A DNA stretch of 64,000 nucleotides. Source: CAYYYG01 sp964591375 (GTDB taxonomy: Bacteria > Patescibacteriota > Microgenomatia > UBA1406 > GWC2-37-13). The notes beneath the pieces were generated by a model. It was not told the origin of the DNA. It made no database searches and was given only the letters and a program-made list of their open reading frames with translations. Shown piece after piece: positions 42,073-51,241 of this stretch (position 1 is its first letter; every line of letters begins with the position of its first letter). Location of the stretch: the NCBI GenBank assembly GCA_964591375.1, contig CAZQAU010000006.1, forward strand, positions 6,690 to 70,689. Reading direction: 5' to 3'. Position numbers and translations under genes: made by a program.

Positions 42073-43118
42073 TTCTTGACATTCTTATCAAAAAATTCGA
42101 CAGAACGCTCAAGTGCTGTGTACAGATTAGTCGCGATATTATGATCATCACCCGGATAAATATATAATTCAGACTCTTTTCCTGCTTTTTTTAATTGCTT
42201 ATCAAGTGTCTCACTAAACTGAACGGGTACAGAAGTATCGGAAGTACCATGATGAATCTGAATGGGGCCACCAATATCTTTCAAATATGAATTAGCCGAA
42301 ATTGAATCCCAGAAATCACGGTTTTTTTCTGGATCGCCATATTGTTCGATCATTGATTGTCTCCAGCCACGTCGGGTAGTAGAAATAGTTGGGCTAAGAG
42401 AGTTACCACGACGCCAGTTGTAAATAAGATCCGGATATGAAGCCACGACACCAGCCCAGATTACTCCGGCTTTTATTTCCGAATTCACCACCATACTACG
42501 GAGTGTTATATAGCCACCCATAGAATGTCCCCACATACCAATTCGTTTTGGATCAGCATCTTTATATTTTTTCACAGAAGCGAGAGCATTTAAAACATCT
42601 ATGGTATAGTCATTGGAGCCATACCCGCCGCCCGCTACACCTTCTGAACTGCCATGTCCACGGTAGTCAGGTCGGAAAAGAAGATAGCCATTACGGGAAA
42701 ATGCGTCGGTATAGGCAATATACCGTTCTGTGGTGCGATATTCGGAAGGCGGAATATAGCCGTGGTTAAAAATTATGACTGGCCAGCCACTGGCAGGCTT
42801 TTCTCCTTGTGGTACAGTTAGTAAACCGAAAATTTTTAATCCATCAGATTTATAGGAGGCTATGTAGCGACTGTAGTTTAAACCAGGACTTAAAGTTTGT
42901 TCGATGGTAAGTTCACTACCAGGAAAATTCTGTTTACGAAACTCTTTTATCTGAAGTGGGTGAGTGTCTTTCGTTTCTAAAAAGCCACCTTCATCATCGT
43001 TTGTTTCAGATACCAGATTGTCATTTTTTGTATTAGATGTGTTTTGACTATTTTGAAAGAAAATAAAACTAACAATAAATAATATTCCTACCACTAAAGG
43101 AATAGCCATTTTTTTCAT
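42069..43118 (-). CDS. Membrane-anchored alpha/beta hydrolase (S9 prolyl oligopeptidase-like)
   Basis: 349 aa. N-terminal TM at about residues 5-22, an acidic linker, then the hydrolase fold: oxyanion HGYIPPSEY, nucleophile S199 in GMWGHSMGGYI, D294 in HHGTSDTSVPV and H326 in PGDDHNI form the triad. It resembles the dipeptidyl-peptidase/acyl-peptidase group. It acts outside the cell on unknown peptides or esters. Confidence 0.88.
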   Translation of the reverse strand: MKKMAIPLVVGILFIVSFIFFQNSQNTSNTKNDNLVSETNDDEGGFLETKDTHPLQIKEFRKQNFPGSELTIEQTLSPGLNYSRYIASYKSDGLKIFGLLTVPQGEKPASGWPVIIFNHGYIPPSEYRTTERYIAYTDAFSRNGYLLFRPDYRGHGSSEGVAGGGYGSNDYTIDVLNALASVKKYKDADPKRIGMWGHSMGGYITLRSMVVNSEIKAGVIWAGVVASYPDLIYNWRRGNSLSPTISTTRRGWRQSMIEQYGDPEKNRDFWDSISANSYLKDIGGPIQIHHGTSDTSVPVQFSETLDKQLKKAGKESELYIYPGDDHNIATNLYTALERSVEFFDKNVKN

Positions 43119-43182
43119 AGAGATAAGTGTAATTAATAAAACTGAAATACTGCTGAAGAAATAGGAAAGTATAGCATGCTGC

Positions 43183-44328
43183 TTATAGCGTCGCAGGATT
43201 AATTTTGATTATTTTGTCATCACCATTTTTGGGATTACCCCGTCCATCCTGGTTACTCGTGCTTATATAAAGCATATTGTCTGTACCTAAAGTAACTTCG
43301 CGTATGCGACCGAATTCATTCTTAAAATGTTCTTTAACAGCTGTTATATTTGTTCCATTTAAAACAGCTTCATACAAAGCTTCCCCTCGCAATCCACCAA
43401 AAAAAATCGATCCTTTAAAGTATGCCATTCCTGAAGGTGCCCAAGTATTGGAACCACCAGAGTGCTTTTTAGACAGCTCCATTCCCGATTTAGTTTTGTC
43501 GCCTTCTATATCAGGCCAGCCATAGTTTTTCCCTTTTTGAATGAGATTAAGTTCATCAAGCCCGGATAATATACCAGATCGGCCATGTTCTGTTGCCCAC
43601 ATCCGGCCATTGACATCCCATGTAAGCCCTTGCACATTACGATGTCCGTAGGTGTAAACAGCAGTGCTAAAAGGGTTATCGGATGGTATTTTTCCTTCAT
43701 CTGTCACACGAAGAATTTTTCCACCTAATGTTTTAGTATTTTGAGCCTGTGAAGGATTTTGAGCATCACCCGTTCCTATATATAACATCTTGTCAGGTCC
43801 AAACTTTATGCGGCCGCCATTATGATTAGATGCACCGGGTATGGCATCAACAATAATCTTTTCGTCACTTAATTTTTTCTTTTCATATTTCATACGGGAC
43901 ACTCGATTTAAAGTATCATCACCTGTTTGACTATATGTGTAGTAAAAATAAACATAGTGATTTGTATCAAAATCAGGATGCAGTGTAATACCGAGGAGTC
44001 CGCCTTCGCCAATTTCTTTTGCTTTTGTAATATGTGCTATTGGTTGAGAATTGAGCTCACCATTGGTATCAATCAAACGTACTGATCCGGATCGTTCGGT
44101 AATAAGAATACTTGTATCTGGCAGTAGTGCCAAACCCCACGGAGTATCCAGGTTCTCAGCGATAACGGTAACTGTGTTTGAGTCGGAAACACTAGGATTA
44201 GTAGGCAAACCTGTTGTGGAATTATTGAACACGGGGGTAGATGTTGGACGAGTAAGTGATTTTTGTCGGAATAAAAAAATACTTACTAAAATAATGCTAA
44301 AAATAACGATAAGAAAAATATTTTTCAT
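43183..44328 (-). CDS. PQQ-dependent sugar dehydrogenase-like protein (soluble GDH/Asd fold)
   Basis: 381 aa. N-terminal TM/signal at about residues 4-19, a T/S/P linker, then a six-bladed beta-propeller of the GSDH family: NLDTPWGLALLPDTSILITE, GEGGLLGITLHPDFDTNHYV, NHNGGRIKFGPDKMLYIGTG, GHRNVQGLTWD and LNLIQKGKNYGWPDIEGD. Members oxidise sugars with PQQ; a few are PQQ-free lectin-like proteins. No PQQ biosynthesis gene was seen, so cofactor would have to come from outside (inference). Confidence 0.87.
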   Translation of the reverse strand: MKNIFLIVIFSIILVSIFLFRQKSLTRPTSTPVFNNSTTGLPTNPSVSDSNTVTVIAENLDTPWGLALLPDTSILITERSGSVRLIDTNGELNSQPIAHITKAKEIGEGGLLGITLHPDFDTNHYVYFYYTYSQTGDDTLNRVSRMKYEKKKLSDEKIIVDAIPGASNHNGGRIKFGPDKMLYIGTGDAQNPSQAQNTKTLGGKILRVTDEGKIPSDNPFSTAVYTYGHRNVQGLTWDVNGRMWATEHGRSGILSGLDELNLIQKGKNYGWPDIEGDKTKSGMELSKKHSGGSNTWAPSGMAYFKGSIFFGGLRGEALYEAVLNGTNITAVKEHFKNEFGRIREVTLGTDNMLYISTSNQDGRGNPKNGDDKIIKINPATL

Positions 44329-44366
44329 AAAAAAAAGAAGGTAATAATACTATAATTATAATCGAT

Positions 44367-46796
44367 ATGAATTTTATTAAAGCCTTAAATAGAAAATTAT
44401 TTATCTATTCTTTTTTTTTAATTATTGTACTGTTTACACATCTTCCTTTCGCAGCAGCACATACTGGGATATTCTTGCCTCAGATAAAGATTAATAAAGA
44501 GTTTGTACAGGAGAATATGACCTCACATTTTATTATGCCAAAATCTATTGTGATTCCTATGAGTGAGGCACCACAGGTTTATCGCACACAGGAGACGCTT
44601 ATCTTTGAAGCAACGGGTCTGACGTTAACTCAGGCTGATACAAGTGGAATATATCAATGGAACTTTGGTGATAATACTGTATCCCAAACTGGGGTATCTG
44701 TGCGTCATGTGTATCAAAATCCAGGGAGTTATGAGATTGTGTTAAAAAAACAACCGGTAGGCAAAGATGAATATATTTTAGTTGATACTATAAAAATAGA
44801 TATAACAGGATCTGCTAAATACGCACGACCAAAAGCCAAAATAAATGTCGAGGGAAAATCCGTAGAAGAAAAATATATTAATACTGTCACGGTTGATAAA
44901 GACACCATTACCCTTGATGGTACTAATTCTGAGGGCGATATTAAAGAGTTTTTCTGGGAGTTTGAAAGCGGTAAAAAATTTACAGGTGATAAAATTACCT
45001 ACACCTATCAAGGACAAAGTAATAGTGATATTGTAGTTCTGCGTGTAACAGATACTAACAATCTTACGAGCGACCAATATACATATATTGTTTTTACCAA
45101 TCGAAGTAATGCTCTCAATCAATCTCAGTCGGGAACACCATATATAGTTTCCAACGAAGCTACCTTCAAACTAGCGGATTATGCAGACTCGGTACAAATT
45201 TTTTTTCATAAAATAGGATCTTTTATTCCGATTAGTGCAGTGGTTTTATTCATACTAATATATGTTCTGTCATCTCGCGCAAGACACTCAGAATTACATG
45301 GATCCGGTCAGTTTTTAAGCATAATTCAAAGGATAACTCCTTATATTCGAAGAATAGTATATATAGCGGCTGTTATCTGGGCAACTGTTTTATATTCTTA
45401 CTGTGCTCTTTCTATTCCGACAACAGGTGCTGCATTAAGCGCTTTGATGCGTTATTATGCTTTGACGGCGCTCATGCTTTTGTTTATAGTACTAACGCCA
45501 GGATTATTAAGAGTATATTATCCACTTTTCCCATTAAATGGACTTTTCATTACTGCACGTAAAGCGTTTGGTATTAGTTTATTTTTTTTCGCCTTTCTTC
45601 ATGCTACTATTGGTTTCTATAACAATCTATCCGGAAATTTTTTATCAATTTTTTTTCTTGCTGGTCGGCATCAAATAGCTCTTATTTTTAGTGAAATTGC
45701 CTTCGTCATTTTTTGTGTTATGGCAGTTACATCGATAAATAAAGTTGCTGGCCTGATTGGTCATCAAAGATGGAAATTGCTGCATCGTTTTATTTATGTG
45801 GCAGGTTTACTTGTGTTAGTACATGCATTTTTTATTGGTTCTCATTTCACTAATCCGTATTCCCGTTTGCCACTGTTTATAAATTTTATGTCTGTATTGT
45901 ATATATTTCTTGAGGTTGGTGCTACTTATAAAGAACTAAAAAAACGTAAGGTGGACATTATTACTGGACGCTTTAGTAGCCTCGCACTTTCAGTAATAAT
46001 TATTGCAGCGTTATATTTCAGCTTGTATGTTTTATATATGGGACCTTATGATCCACATGCACAACATCGAGTAGTTTATAATCAAAATTACGTAGTTCAT
46101 TTACAAAGCGATCCGATCATTATCAGACCCTTAACTCCATTGAATTTAAACCTTACTATTTATGATAAAAAAACAGGTCAACAGGTACGAGACTTCAAAA
46201 TTATTCAAGAAAAATTGATGCATATCATTATTACAAGTAAAGATTTGACATATTATGATCATATACACCCGATCTATGATGGGAATGGTAATTTTTCCGT
46301 TAAAACACAACTGCCGCGAGAAGGCACATACATGGCATACGTTGAATACTCACCGGCATCAATGCAGGAAAATATTTCTACAATTACATTAAAAACTCAA
46401 AATGCACCGGAACTGGAAAGGGCTCATTTACAGACAGGTACCCTGACAAAACAGTATAACGGCAAATTTAAAGTCACTCTCAGTTCGAGTCAAAAAATAC
46501 GTGTAAATGAGCCAGTAGATCTAGTTTATACATTCATCAATCAGGAAACAGGCGAATCTGTTGAAAGTATCGAGCCATATCTGGGCGCATTTGGACATTT
46601 AGCTGCCATCAGTGAAGACACGAGAATTTTTAATCATGTTCATCCGATTGATATCCCTTTTAATGCATCAGCTTTAGGAGGTCCATCTATCCGGTTTAGT
46701 ACGGTATTTCAAAAACCAGGTAAATATAAACTGTTTGCTCAGTTTAAAGAAAGTGGACAGATTTTTGTTACTGATTTTGTTATAAATGTGCCATGA
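44367..46796 (+). CDS. Fusion protein: mature N-terminal His, PKD domains, ferric-reductase-like membrane domain, HxHP copper-type tail
   Basis: 809 aa. The signal peptide ends AAA31, so His32 would be the mature N-terminus. Two PKD domains (about 65-270; WNFGDN and FFWEFES) resemble the protein at 9232-10116. One TM at about 287-305 follows, then about six TM (330-550) like the FRD/YedZ family with likely heme ligands H412, H473 and H486. The tail (about 560-809) carries D-HIHP (631-635) and N-HVHP (756-760) in YtkA-like beta domains. It probably reduces metal at the surface and binds copper; this is inference. TATAAT lies just upstream. It overlaps the next gene by 4 nt. Confidence 0.8.
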   Translation: MNFIKALNRKLFIYSFFLIIVLFTHLPFAAAHTGIFLPQIKINKEFVQENMTSHFIMPKSIVIPMSEAPQVYRTQETLIFEATGLTLTQADTSGIYQWNFGDNTVSQTGVSVRHVYQNPGSYEIVLKKQPVGKDEYILVDTIKIDITGSAKYARPKAKINVEGKSVEEKYINTVTVDKDTITLDGTNSEGDIKEFFWEFESGKKFTGDKITYTYQGQSNSDIVVLRVTDTNNLTSDQYTYIVFTNRSNALNQSQSGTPYIVSNEATFKLADYADSVQIFFHKIGSFIPISAVVLFILIYVLSSRARHSELHGSGQFLSIIQRITPYIRRIVYIAAVIWATVLYSYCALSIPTTGAALSALMRYYALTALMLLFIVLTPGLLRVYYPLFPLNGLFITARKAFGISLFFFAFLHATIGFYNNLSGNFLSIFFLAGRHQIALIFSEIAFVIFCVMAVTSINKVAGLIGHQRWKLLHRFIYVAGLLVLVHAFFIGSHFTNPYSRLPLFINFMSVLYIFLEVGATYKELKKRKVDIITGRFSSLALSVIIIAALYFSLYVLYMGPYDPHAQHRVVYNQNYVVHLQSDPIIIRPLTPLNLNLTIYDKKTGQQVRDFKIIQEKLMHIIITSKDLTYYDHIHPIYDGNGNFSVKTQLPREGTYMAYVEYSPASMQENISTITLKTQNAPELERAHLQTGTLTKQYNGKFKVTLSSSQKIRVNEPVDLVYTFINQETGESVESIEPYLGAFGHLAAISEDTRIFNHVHPIDIPFNASALGGPSIRFSTVFQKPGKYKLFAQFKESGQIFVTDFVINVP

Positions 46797-47356
46797 AATT
46801 AAACACATTTTTATTGATAGTTTCAGCACTAATAGTGTTTATTGTTATGCCTTCTATCGTATCAGCGCATACCTTAAAAATTAATGGCAGTTTTGGTATT
46901 ACTACTCATATTGAACCGGACGACGCCCCATTGGCGGGTCAAGAATCAAAAATACTAATTGATATACAAGATAAAAGTAATCGATTCAATCCCTATAATC
47001 CGCAGAGTTGTAACTGTGTCGTGGAGATTCAGCAGAATGGTAGAATTTTAAAAAGATTACCCTTTGTTATTGGTAATAGTTTTGTACAGCCACGATTTGT
47101 TTTCCCATATGGAGGAACATATAGAGTTCTTGTGAGGGGAGAGTATAATGGACAGGGAACTGCGTTCGATTCTTTTATTGGGTCATTTGATTACTACGTA
47201 GATGGTCAAAACAAGATGGCTGATGTATCAGTAAATGATAATGGTTTGCAAAAGTATTTATCGATAACTATAATTTTTGCAGTTGTTGTAGTGCTATTAA
47301 TAATTTTTTTACCAGCTCAATTGGTACCGATAAATAGAAATGAAAAAAATACTTAA
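46793..47356 (+). CDS. Anchored extracytoplasmic protein with probable mature N-terminal His
   Basis: 187 aa. Signal peptide ends VSA25, giving His26 as predicted mature N-terminus (HTLKINGSFG). A beta-rich domain (about 30-145) has THIEPDDAPLAG, QSCNCVVEIQQNG with a CxC, and FPYGGTYRVLVRG, followed by a TM at about 160-178. It resembles CopC/YtkA-like folds but I cannot assign a family. The ATG overlaps the stop of the 809-aa gene (ATGA) and its own end overlaps the YcnI gene by 17 nt. Confidence 0.75.
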   Translation: MKLNTFLLIVSALIVFIVMPSIVSAHTLKINGSFGITTHIEPDDAPLAGQESKILIDIQDKSNRFNPYNPQSCNCVVEIQQNGRILKRLPFVIGNSFVQPRFVFPYGGTYRVLVRGEYNGQGTAFDSFIGSFDYYVDGQNKMADVSVNDNGLQKYLSITIIFAVVVVLLIIFLPAQLVPINRNEKNT

Positions 47357-47975
47357 CTCGCTTATTATAATAAGCTTCTTTTTCTTAGCTACCTATGCTT
47401 CAGCTCATGTTACCCTGGATCCAAAGCAGACAGTTGTGGGAAGACAGTCTTACTATGTGCGTGTTCCTAATGAAAAAGATGTTGCAACTACGCAGGTGAA
47501 AATTATTGTTCCGGATGGTGTCGAAGTCACAGGGATTCTCCCAGTATATGGCTGGGATCATAAGGAGGTTACTGAAAAAGCAGATTCTATGGTTGAGACA
47601 GATGAACATGGACATGAAGAAGAGTCTCAAGGTCGTATTACTGAAATCACCTGGACTGGTGGTAAAATTAATCCCGGGGAATATATGCTATTCGGATTTT
47701 CCACTAATTATACTGGTAAAGCCGAGAGTCTTGTTTGGAAGGCTTATCAGACATATGCAGATGGAGAAGTAGTATCATGGGATGACACGAATGAAAAAAA
47801 TCCGGCACCTAAAGTGGCGATCATGAAAAATGTACCTCCGAATACACAAACTGAGAAAGAAATAAAAACTGTGGAAACGAATTCAAGTATGTCCATGTCT
47901 TTAGCAGGTGCAGCACTCGCACTTTCTGTTATTTCTTTAGTGATAAGCCTAAAAAGTAGAAAAATAAAGATCTAA
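47340..47975 (+). CDS. YcnI-like (DUF1775) copper-binding protein
   Basis: 211 aa. Signal peptide ends ASA22 so the mature protein begins His23 (HVTLDPKQ), as in YcnI. The domain shows VVGRQSYYVRVPNEKDVAT, VPDGVEVTGILPVYGWDHK and WTGGKINPGEYMLFGF, then VWKAYQTYADGEVVSW, the DUF1775 pattern with conserved Trp residues. B. subtilis YcnI is reported to bind Cu(II) through its N-terminal His. A C-terminal TM at about 185-203 anchors it. It is the last gene of the operon. Confidence 0.9.
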   Translation: MKKILNSLIIISFFFLATYASAHVTLDPKQTVVGRQSYYVRVPNEKDVATTQVKIIVPDGVEVTGILPVYGWDHKEVTEKADSMVETDEHGHEEESQGRITEITWTGGKINPGEYMLFGFSTNYTGKAESLVWKAYQTYADGEVVSWDDTNEKNPAPKVAIMKNVPPNTQTEKEIKTVETNSSMSMSLAGAALALSVISLVISLKSRKIKI

Positions 47976-48060
47976 GATAGTGATGAAGGTTCCATACTAC
48001 TCTATAGTTGAGTCAACGTGACTTAAAGTTGATTCCACTTATCTAGCAGTAAAATACGAT

Positions 48061-48621
48061 ATGAACATATATTTTACTGCTTCTATTGCAGCTAAGGATC
48101 AATATCTTGCCAAATATAAGATGATCGTGGATTCATTGATCAGAAAAAATCATACGGTTACGTATGAGCACATTTTTAAAGAAACAGAAACTAGTATACG
48201 GGAAATGAAAAAAGAAGATCGGGTTTCTTTTTTGAATAGAGTTGAAAAATGGATTAAATCAAGTGATTTTATTATTGCAGAAACTTCTCATCCAAGTGTG
48301 AGTGTTGGTTATGAAATTGCGATGGCACTGCGTTTAGCAAAACCTGTTTTAGTTTTATATAGTAACGGTGATCCTCCTTCTTTATTAACGCATCATACAT
48401 ATGATCGTCTTCAGACAGAAAAATATACCGCTCACTCACTAGGATCTATTATTGATGATTTTATTTTATATATCGAAGGAAAACATGATACACGCTTCAC
48501 ATTTTTTCTACCAGAAGAGCTAAATGCATATTTAGAAATTGCTGCAAAAAAAAGTAAAACGACCAAGTCTATGTATCTCCGGCGTTTAATCGAAAAAGAT
48601 ATGGGAGATGGTGCTCTTTAG
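48061..48621 (+). CDS. Nucleoside 2-deoxyribosyltransferase-like protein
   Basis: 186 aa. The N-terminal part has the family features: MNIYFTASIAAKDQYLAKYK, an ADP-ribose-like binding region with SSDFIIAETSHPSVSVGYEI, and ALRLAKPVLVLYSNG. The C-terminal 45 residues (FFLPEELNAYLEIAAKK, TTKSMYLRRLIEKD) look like a ribbon-helix-helix DNA-binding segment. The N-terminal domain could act on nucleotides or bind them. TAAAAT (48050-48055) lies 5 nt before the ATG. The fusion suggests a nucleotide-sensing regulator or enzyme with DNA binding (inference). Confidence 0.78.
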   Translation: MNIYFTASIAAKDQYLAKYKMIVDSLIRKNHTVTYEHIFKETETSIREMKKEDRVSFLNRVEKWIKSSDFIIAETSHPSVSVGYEIAMALRLAKPVLVLYSNGDPPSLLTHHTYDRLQTEKYTAHSLGSIIDDFILYIEGKHDTRFTFFLPEELNAYLEIAAKKSKTTKSMYLRRLIEKDMGDGAL

Positions 48622-48622
48622 A

Positions 48623-49066
48623 TTATTTATAGTATGACTTTATTTGGAACAAGATATAAAAACCGATTAAACCTCCAATAATTGCTGAAATAATATCAAA
48701 CTGGATTAATGATCCAACGACGGTCGCAATTTCGCTCCAGAATAACAACTCCCAGCCTCGAAATTTGTGGGCTTTAACAGCAGGATAGGCGGCTAATAGA
48801 AAAGCGGAGGAGACTACTAATGTCAAAGAAGAAACGAATCCATTACCATAGCCCGTGCCATACCGATTTACCATCAGTGCTAAAGGAGCAAGAACAGTTA
48901 AGGATAAAAATCCTACTATACCTATTAATATCCCCAAAATTCCAAATACAAGTGATAATACTGGTGTAAATCGCACAATAACGTCACGTGCACTAGTGGG
49001 TAACACAGGTGCTTTCTTATAAAATTCTTCTAATGTACTAATCAGACTAGTGGTATTTTTATCCAT
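48623..49066 (-). CDS. Four-TM membrane protein of unknown function
   Basis: 147 aa. A short cytosolic start, then about four TM helices (about residues 34-63, 77-95, 105-122 and 125-143). It has LSLVFGILGILIGIVGFLS and LVVSSAFLLAAYPAVKAHKF, typical of small envelope proteins. No conserved catalytic residues were recognised. It is convergent with the gene before it. Function unknown. Confidence 0.7.
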   Translation of the reverse strand: MDKNTTSLISTLEEFYKKAPVLPTSARDVIVRFTPVLSLVFGILGILIGIVGFLSLTVLAPLALMVNRYGTGYGNGFVSSLTLVVSSAFLLAAYPAVKAHKFRGWELLFWSEIATVVGSLIQFDIISAIIGGLIGFYILFQIKSYYK

Positions 49067-49219
49067 ATTAAATTTGAAATGTTAATTTATCCTATTATGA
49101 CGTACTACTTTATAAATTGCAACTATTTCATAACTCCTAAATTAAGCAGATCTTCAGTTTAAATTGTAATAATGGAACTTGTTAGTGATTGAACATGAAA
49201 AGAAAGGAGGTGAAAAAGT

Positions 49220-49630
49220 ATGAACATCAATAAGAAAACATTCGTGACCGGAGCACTGGCAATAGCACTCGGTATCGGAGTTGCGCTGGGTACATCCTTT
49301 AACGCATTATAAGCCAATGCTGCTGACGCAGTTTCTCCAACTACGACACAAAATAAACAAATTCCAAATAAACCCGATGGTCAGTTTGATGAAACTAAGG
49401 GAGGCCATATGGGTGATAACGGAAAGAAGGAAGAATTATTAACTGGTGAAATTGCTGAAAAAGTTAAATCAGCCGCTCTCGCCGCCATTCAAGGAGGCAC
49501 AATACAGCGAGTAGAGACTGATGCAGAAGGTGCAGCTTATGAAGCACATATGACTAAAGCTGACGGCTCTCGCATAACCGTTAAACTGGACAGTAGTTTT
49601 AAAGTTACTACGACAGAAACCGGCCGTTAA
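49220..49630 (+). pseudogene. Secreted PepSY-like protein gene interrupted by an in-frame TAA in the signal peptide
   Basis: From ATG 49220 (SD AGAAAGGAGGTG at 49201-49212) the frame reads MNINKKTFVTGALAIAL... up to codon 30, then TAA (49310-49312), and continues in the same frame through ANAADAVSPTTTQN and the PepSY-like part TGEIAEKVKSAALAAIQGGT, ADGSRITVKLDSSFKVTT to TAA 49628-49630 (137 codons). A single C-to-T change of CAA or CAG would explain it. The start ATG 49409 has its own site (AAGGGAGG) and would yield a cytosolic 73-aa product, open in this window. A sequencing error, true nonsense mutation, or reinitiation remain possible. Confidence 0.75.
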
Positions 49631-49651
49631 ACTTCTTTAAAGTAGCAATAA

Positions 49652-49685
49652 AGTCAGGCATCCTTTAATGGATGTCTGGCTTTTT
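49652..49685 (+). terminator. Intrinsic terminator after the interrupted PepSY-like gene
   Basis: AGTCAGGCATCC (49652-49663) pairs with GGATGTCTGGCT (49670-49681) with one G-U, followed by T5. Confidence 0.8.
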
Positions 49686-51234
49686 ATTTATTCTTAATTC
49701 GAAAGAGTTGACATTCACTGTTTTTATATATCTCTTCGTAGTTCTTAATAAGTTTAGGTTTTTTTTGTATTTCTTTAGAAATACTATCACCCTGGCATGC
49801 TACTATAAAGGTAGCATATATTTCAGGACGAGTCAGGGATGTTTTCCAATATTTACCAGTACCCTCGTGTATAAAAACATTGAGCGGTAAATGAGTTGTA
49901 TACATAATTGGATCATCGGACGCTCCAGCACTCATCAGTATTAATCCATCAGTATAGTTGTTGCGGATTGCAGTAGCCGTTTCCTCTTGTATTGTTTTAA
50001 AGCCACTTTTACCAATCATTGTATCTTCTATGACGACAGGAATTGTTAGTTGATAAAAGATAAACATTTGTATAAATACATATGTAGCGATTAGGATCAG
50101 TGAAATATAAAAAAATCTTAACTTTCCAACTATAAAGTCGGCCAGATATCCGCTAAAAATTGCAATAGCTGTAAGTCCCATTAAACCGTAACGGACATTA
50201 AATATAGAGTGTATATCAGTATCAGGATATGCTTTAGTAAAAATAACGGAAATACCACCAAACAAACTGATGATATTAAATATGATAGGACTGACTAAGA
50301 CTATACTATACATTTTTGAGACAATATTTTCTTTACGAATAAACATTAATATTGCGCCTACAAATCCTGTTAGAACGAATAAAGTGCCAATGTTTTCATA
50401 CATAGCAGAAAGAAAAACTAAAGTCGATTGCACAATATTGTATTTGGTGGTAAGGTTCCCTGCACTTTCAAATAATTCCTTTTGCTGAGCTCTCGCAGAA
50501 AATTCTCCTAAGAGAAAATAGAGTGGATTTTTCCATATCAGTAAATTCCATAGAAACCAGAGAATGATACCCAGTGAAGATAAGGTTAGAAATGTTACAT
50601 AATTTCCCTCGGCAATTTTATAATCTTTATTTTTTAAGGTCACAAAAAAGATAAAGAAAGCTTCAAAAATAACTACAAACCACGCATCATATCTCACTAA
50701 TGTACCCAAAAAAATAAAAAAGGCCGCGGTAATAATATAAACTAACTCCTGTTTTCTTGACCAGACCAATAAATAATATAAAGATGCATTTACACTAAAA
50801 AGCAAGAGCGTCTCGGTCATAGGAGTCGCCTGCATGTACAGTAAGTTTGGATTGAGCGAAAAAATTACTAATGCTGTCAATATTGCGACGGGTGATTTTG
50901 TAAGCAAAGAAGATATTTTGTATAAGTAATAACTAGCGCCAATATAAGCAAGTGCTGAAATGATATTCCCAGCTAAACCTGAGTGGAATAAAAAGTCGTT
51001 CCATACAAAAGGAAGTAACAAAATATGATAAAGAGGTAGCCACGTTCCTCCAAATTGCGCGATTCCTGGTGTCAGATTGTCAATCACCCGGCGTGCAATA
51101 TTTAGATGCGAACGAGAGTCGTTATACATAAGGAGCAGATTATTGGAATACACAAAAAAAGATGCACCAACACTTAGTAGTGTGATCCAAACCAGGACTA
51201 TTTTATCCGATATTTTTTTAGTCGTTTGTTCCAT
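49684..51234 (-). CDS. GT-C type membrane glycosyltransferase
   Basis: 516 aa with about 11-12 TM helices, the layout of GT39/PMT or ArnT-like enzymes that use lipid-linked sugars. The first external loop has YNDSRSHLNIARRVIDNLTP and GGTWLPLYHILLLP; acidic residues in this loop are the likely catalytic site. It is a paralog of 53640-55256 (NIARxVxDNLTPG and GGxWLPL shared). ATG 51234 leaves a 7-nt gap from the upstream GT2 gene; a longer start at 51261 would overlap it. The sugar and acceptor are unknown. Confidence 0.83.
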   Translation of the reverse strand: MEQTTKKISDKIVLVWITLLSVGASFFVYSNNLLLMYNDSRSHLNIARRVIDNLTPGIAQFGGTWLPLYHILLLPFVWNDFLFHSGLAGNIISALAYIGASYYLYKISSLLTKSPVAILTALVIFSLNPNLLYMQATPMTETLLLFSVNASLYYLLVWSRKQELVYIITAAFFIFLGTLVRYDAWFVVIFEAFFIFFVTLKNKDYKIAEGNYVTFLTLSSLGIILWFLWNLLIWKNPLYFLLGEFSARAQQKELFESAGNLTTKYNIVQSTLVFLSAMYENIGTLFVLTGFVGAILMFIRKENIVSKMYSIVLVSPIIFNIISLFGGISVIFTKAYPDTDIHSIFNVRYGLMGLTAIAIFSGYLADFIVGKLRFFYISLILIATYVFIQMFIFYQLTIPVVIEDTMIGKSGFKTIQEETATAIRNNYTDGLILMSAGASDDPIMYTTHLPLNVFIHEGTGKYWKTSLTRPEIYATFIVACQGDSISKEIQKKPKLIKNYEEIYKNSECQLFRIKNK

Positions 51235-51241
51235 AAGGTAT

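Noticed and set aside
47976..48060. Possible tRNA or structured RNA (TTGAGTCAA palindrome)
   Set aside because: No acceptor stem or T-loop could be folded; only a short palindrome was seen.
49310..49312. Alternative genetic code reading of the TAA
   Set aside because: Known CPR recoding concerns UGA, while many genes here end in TAA; recoding of UAA is not supported.
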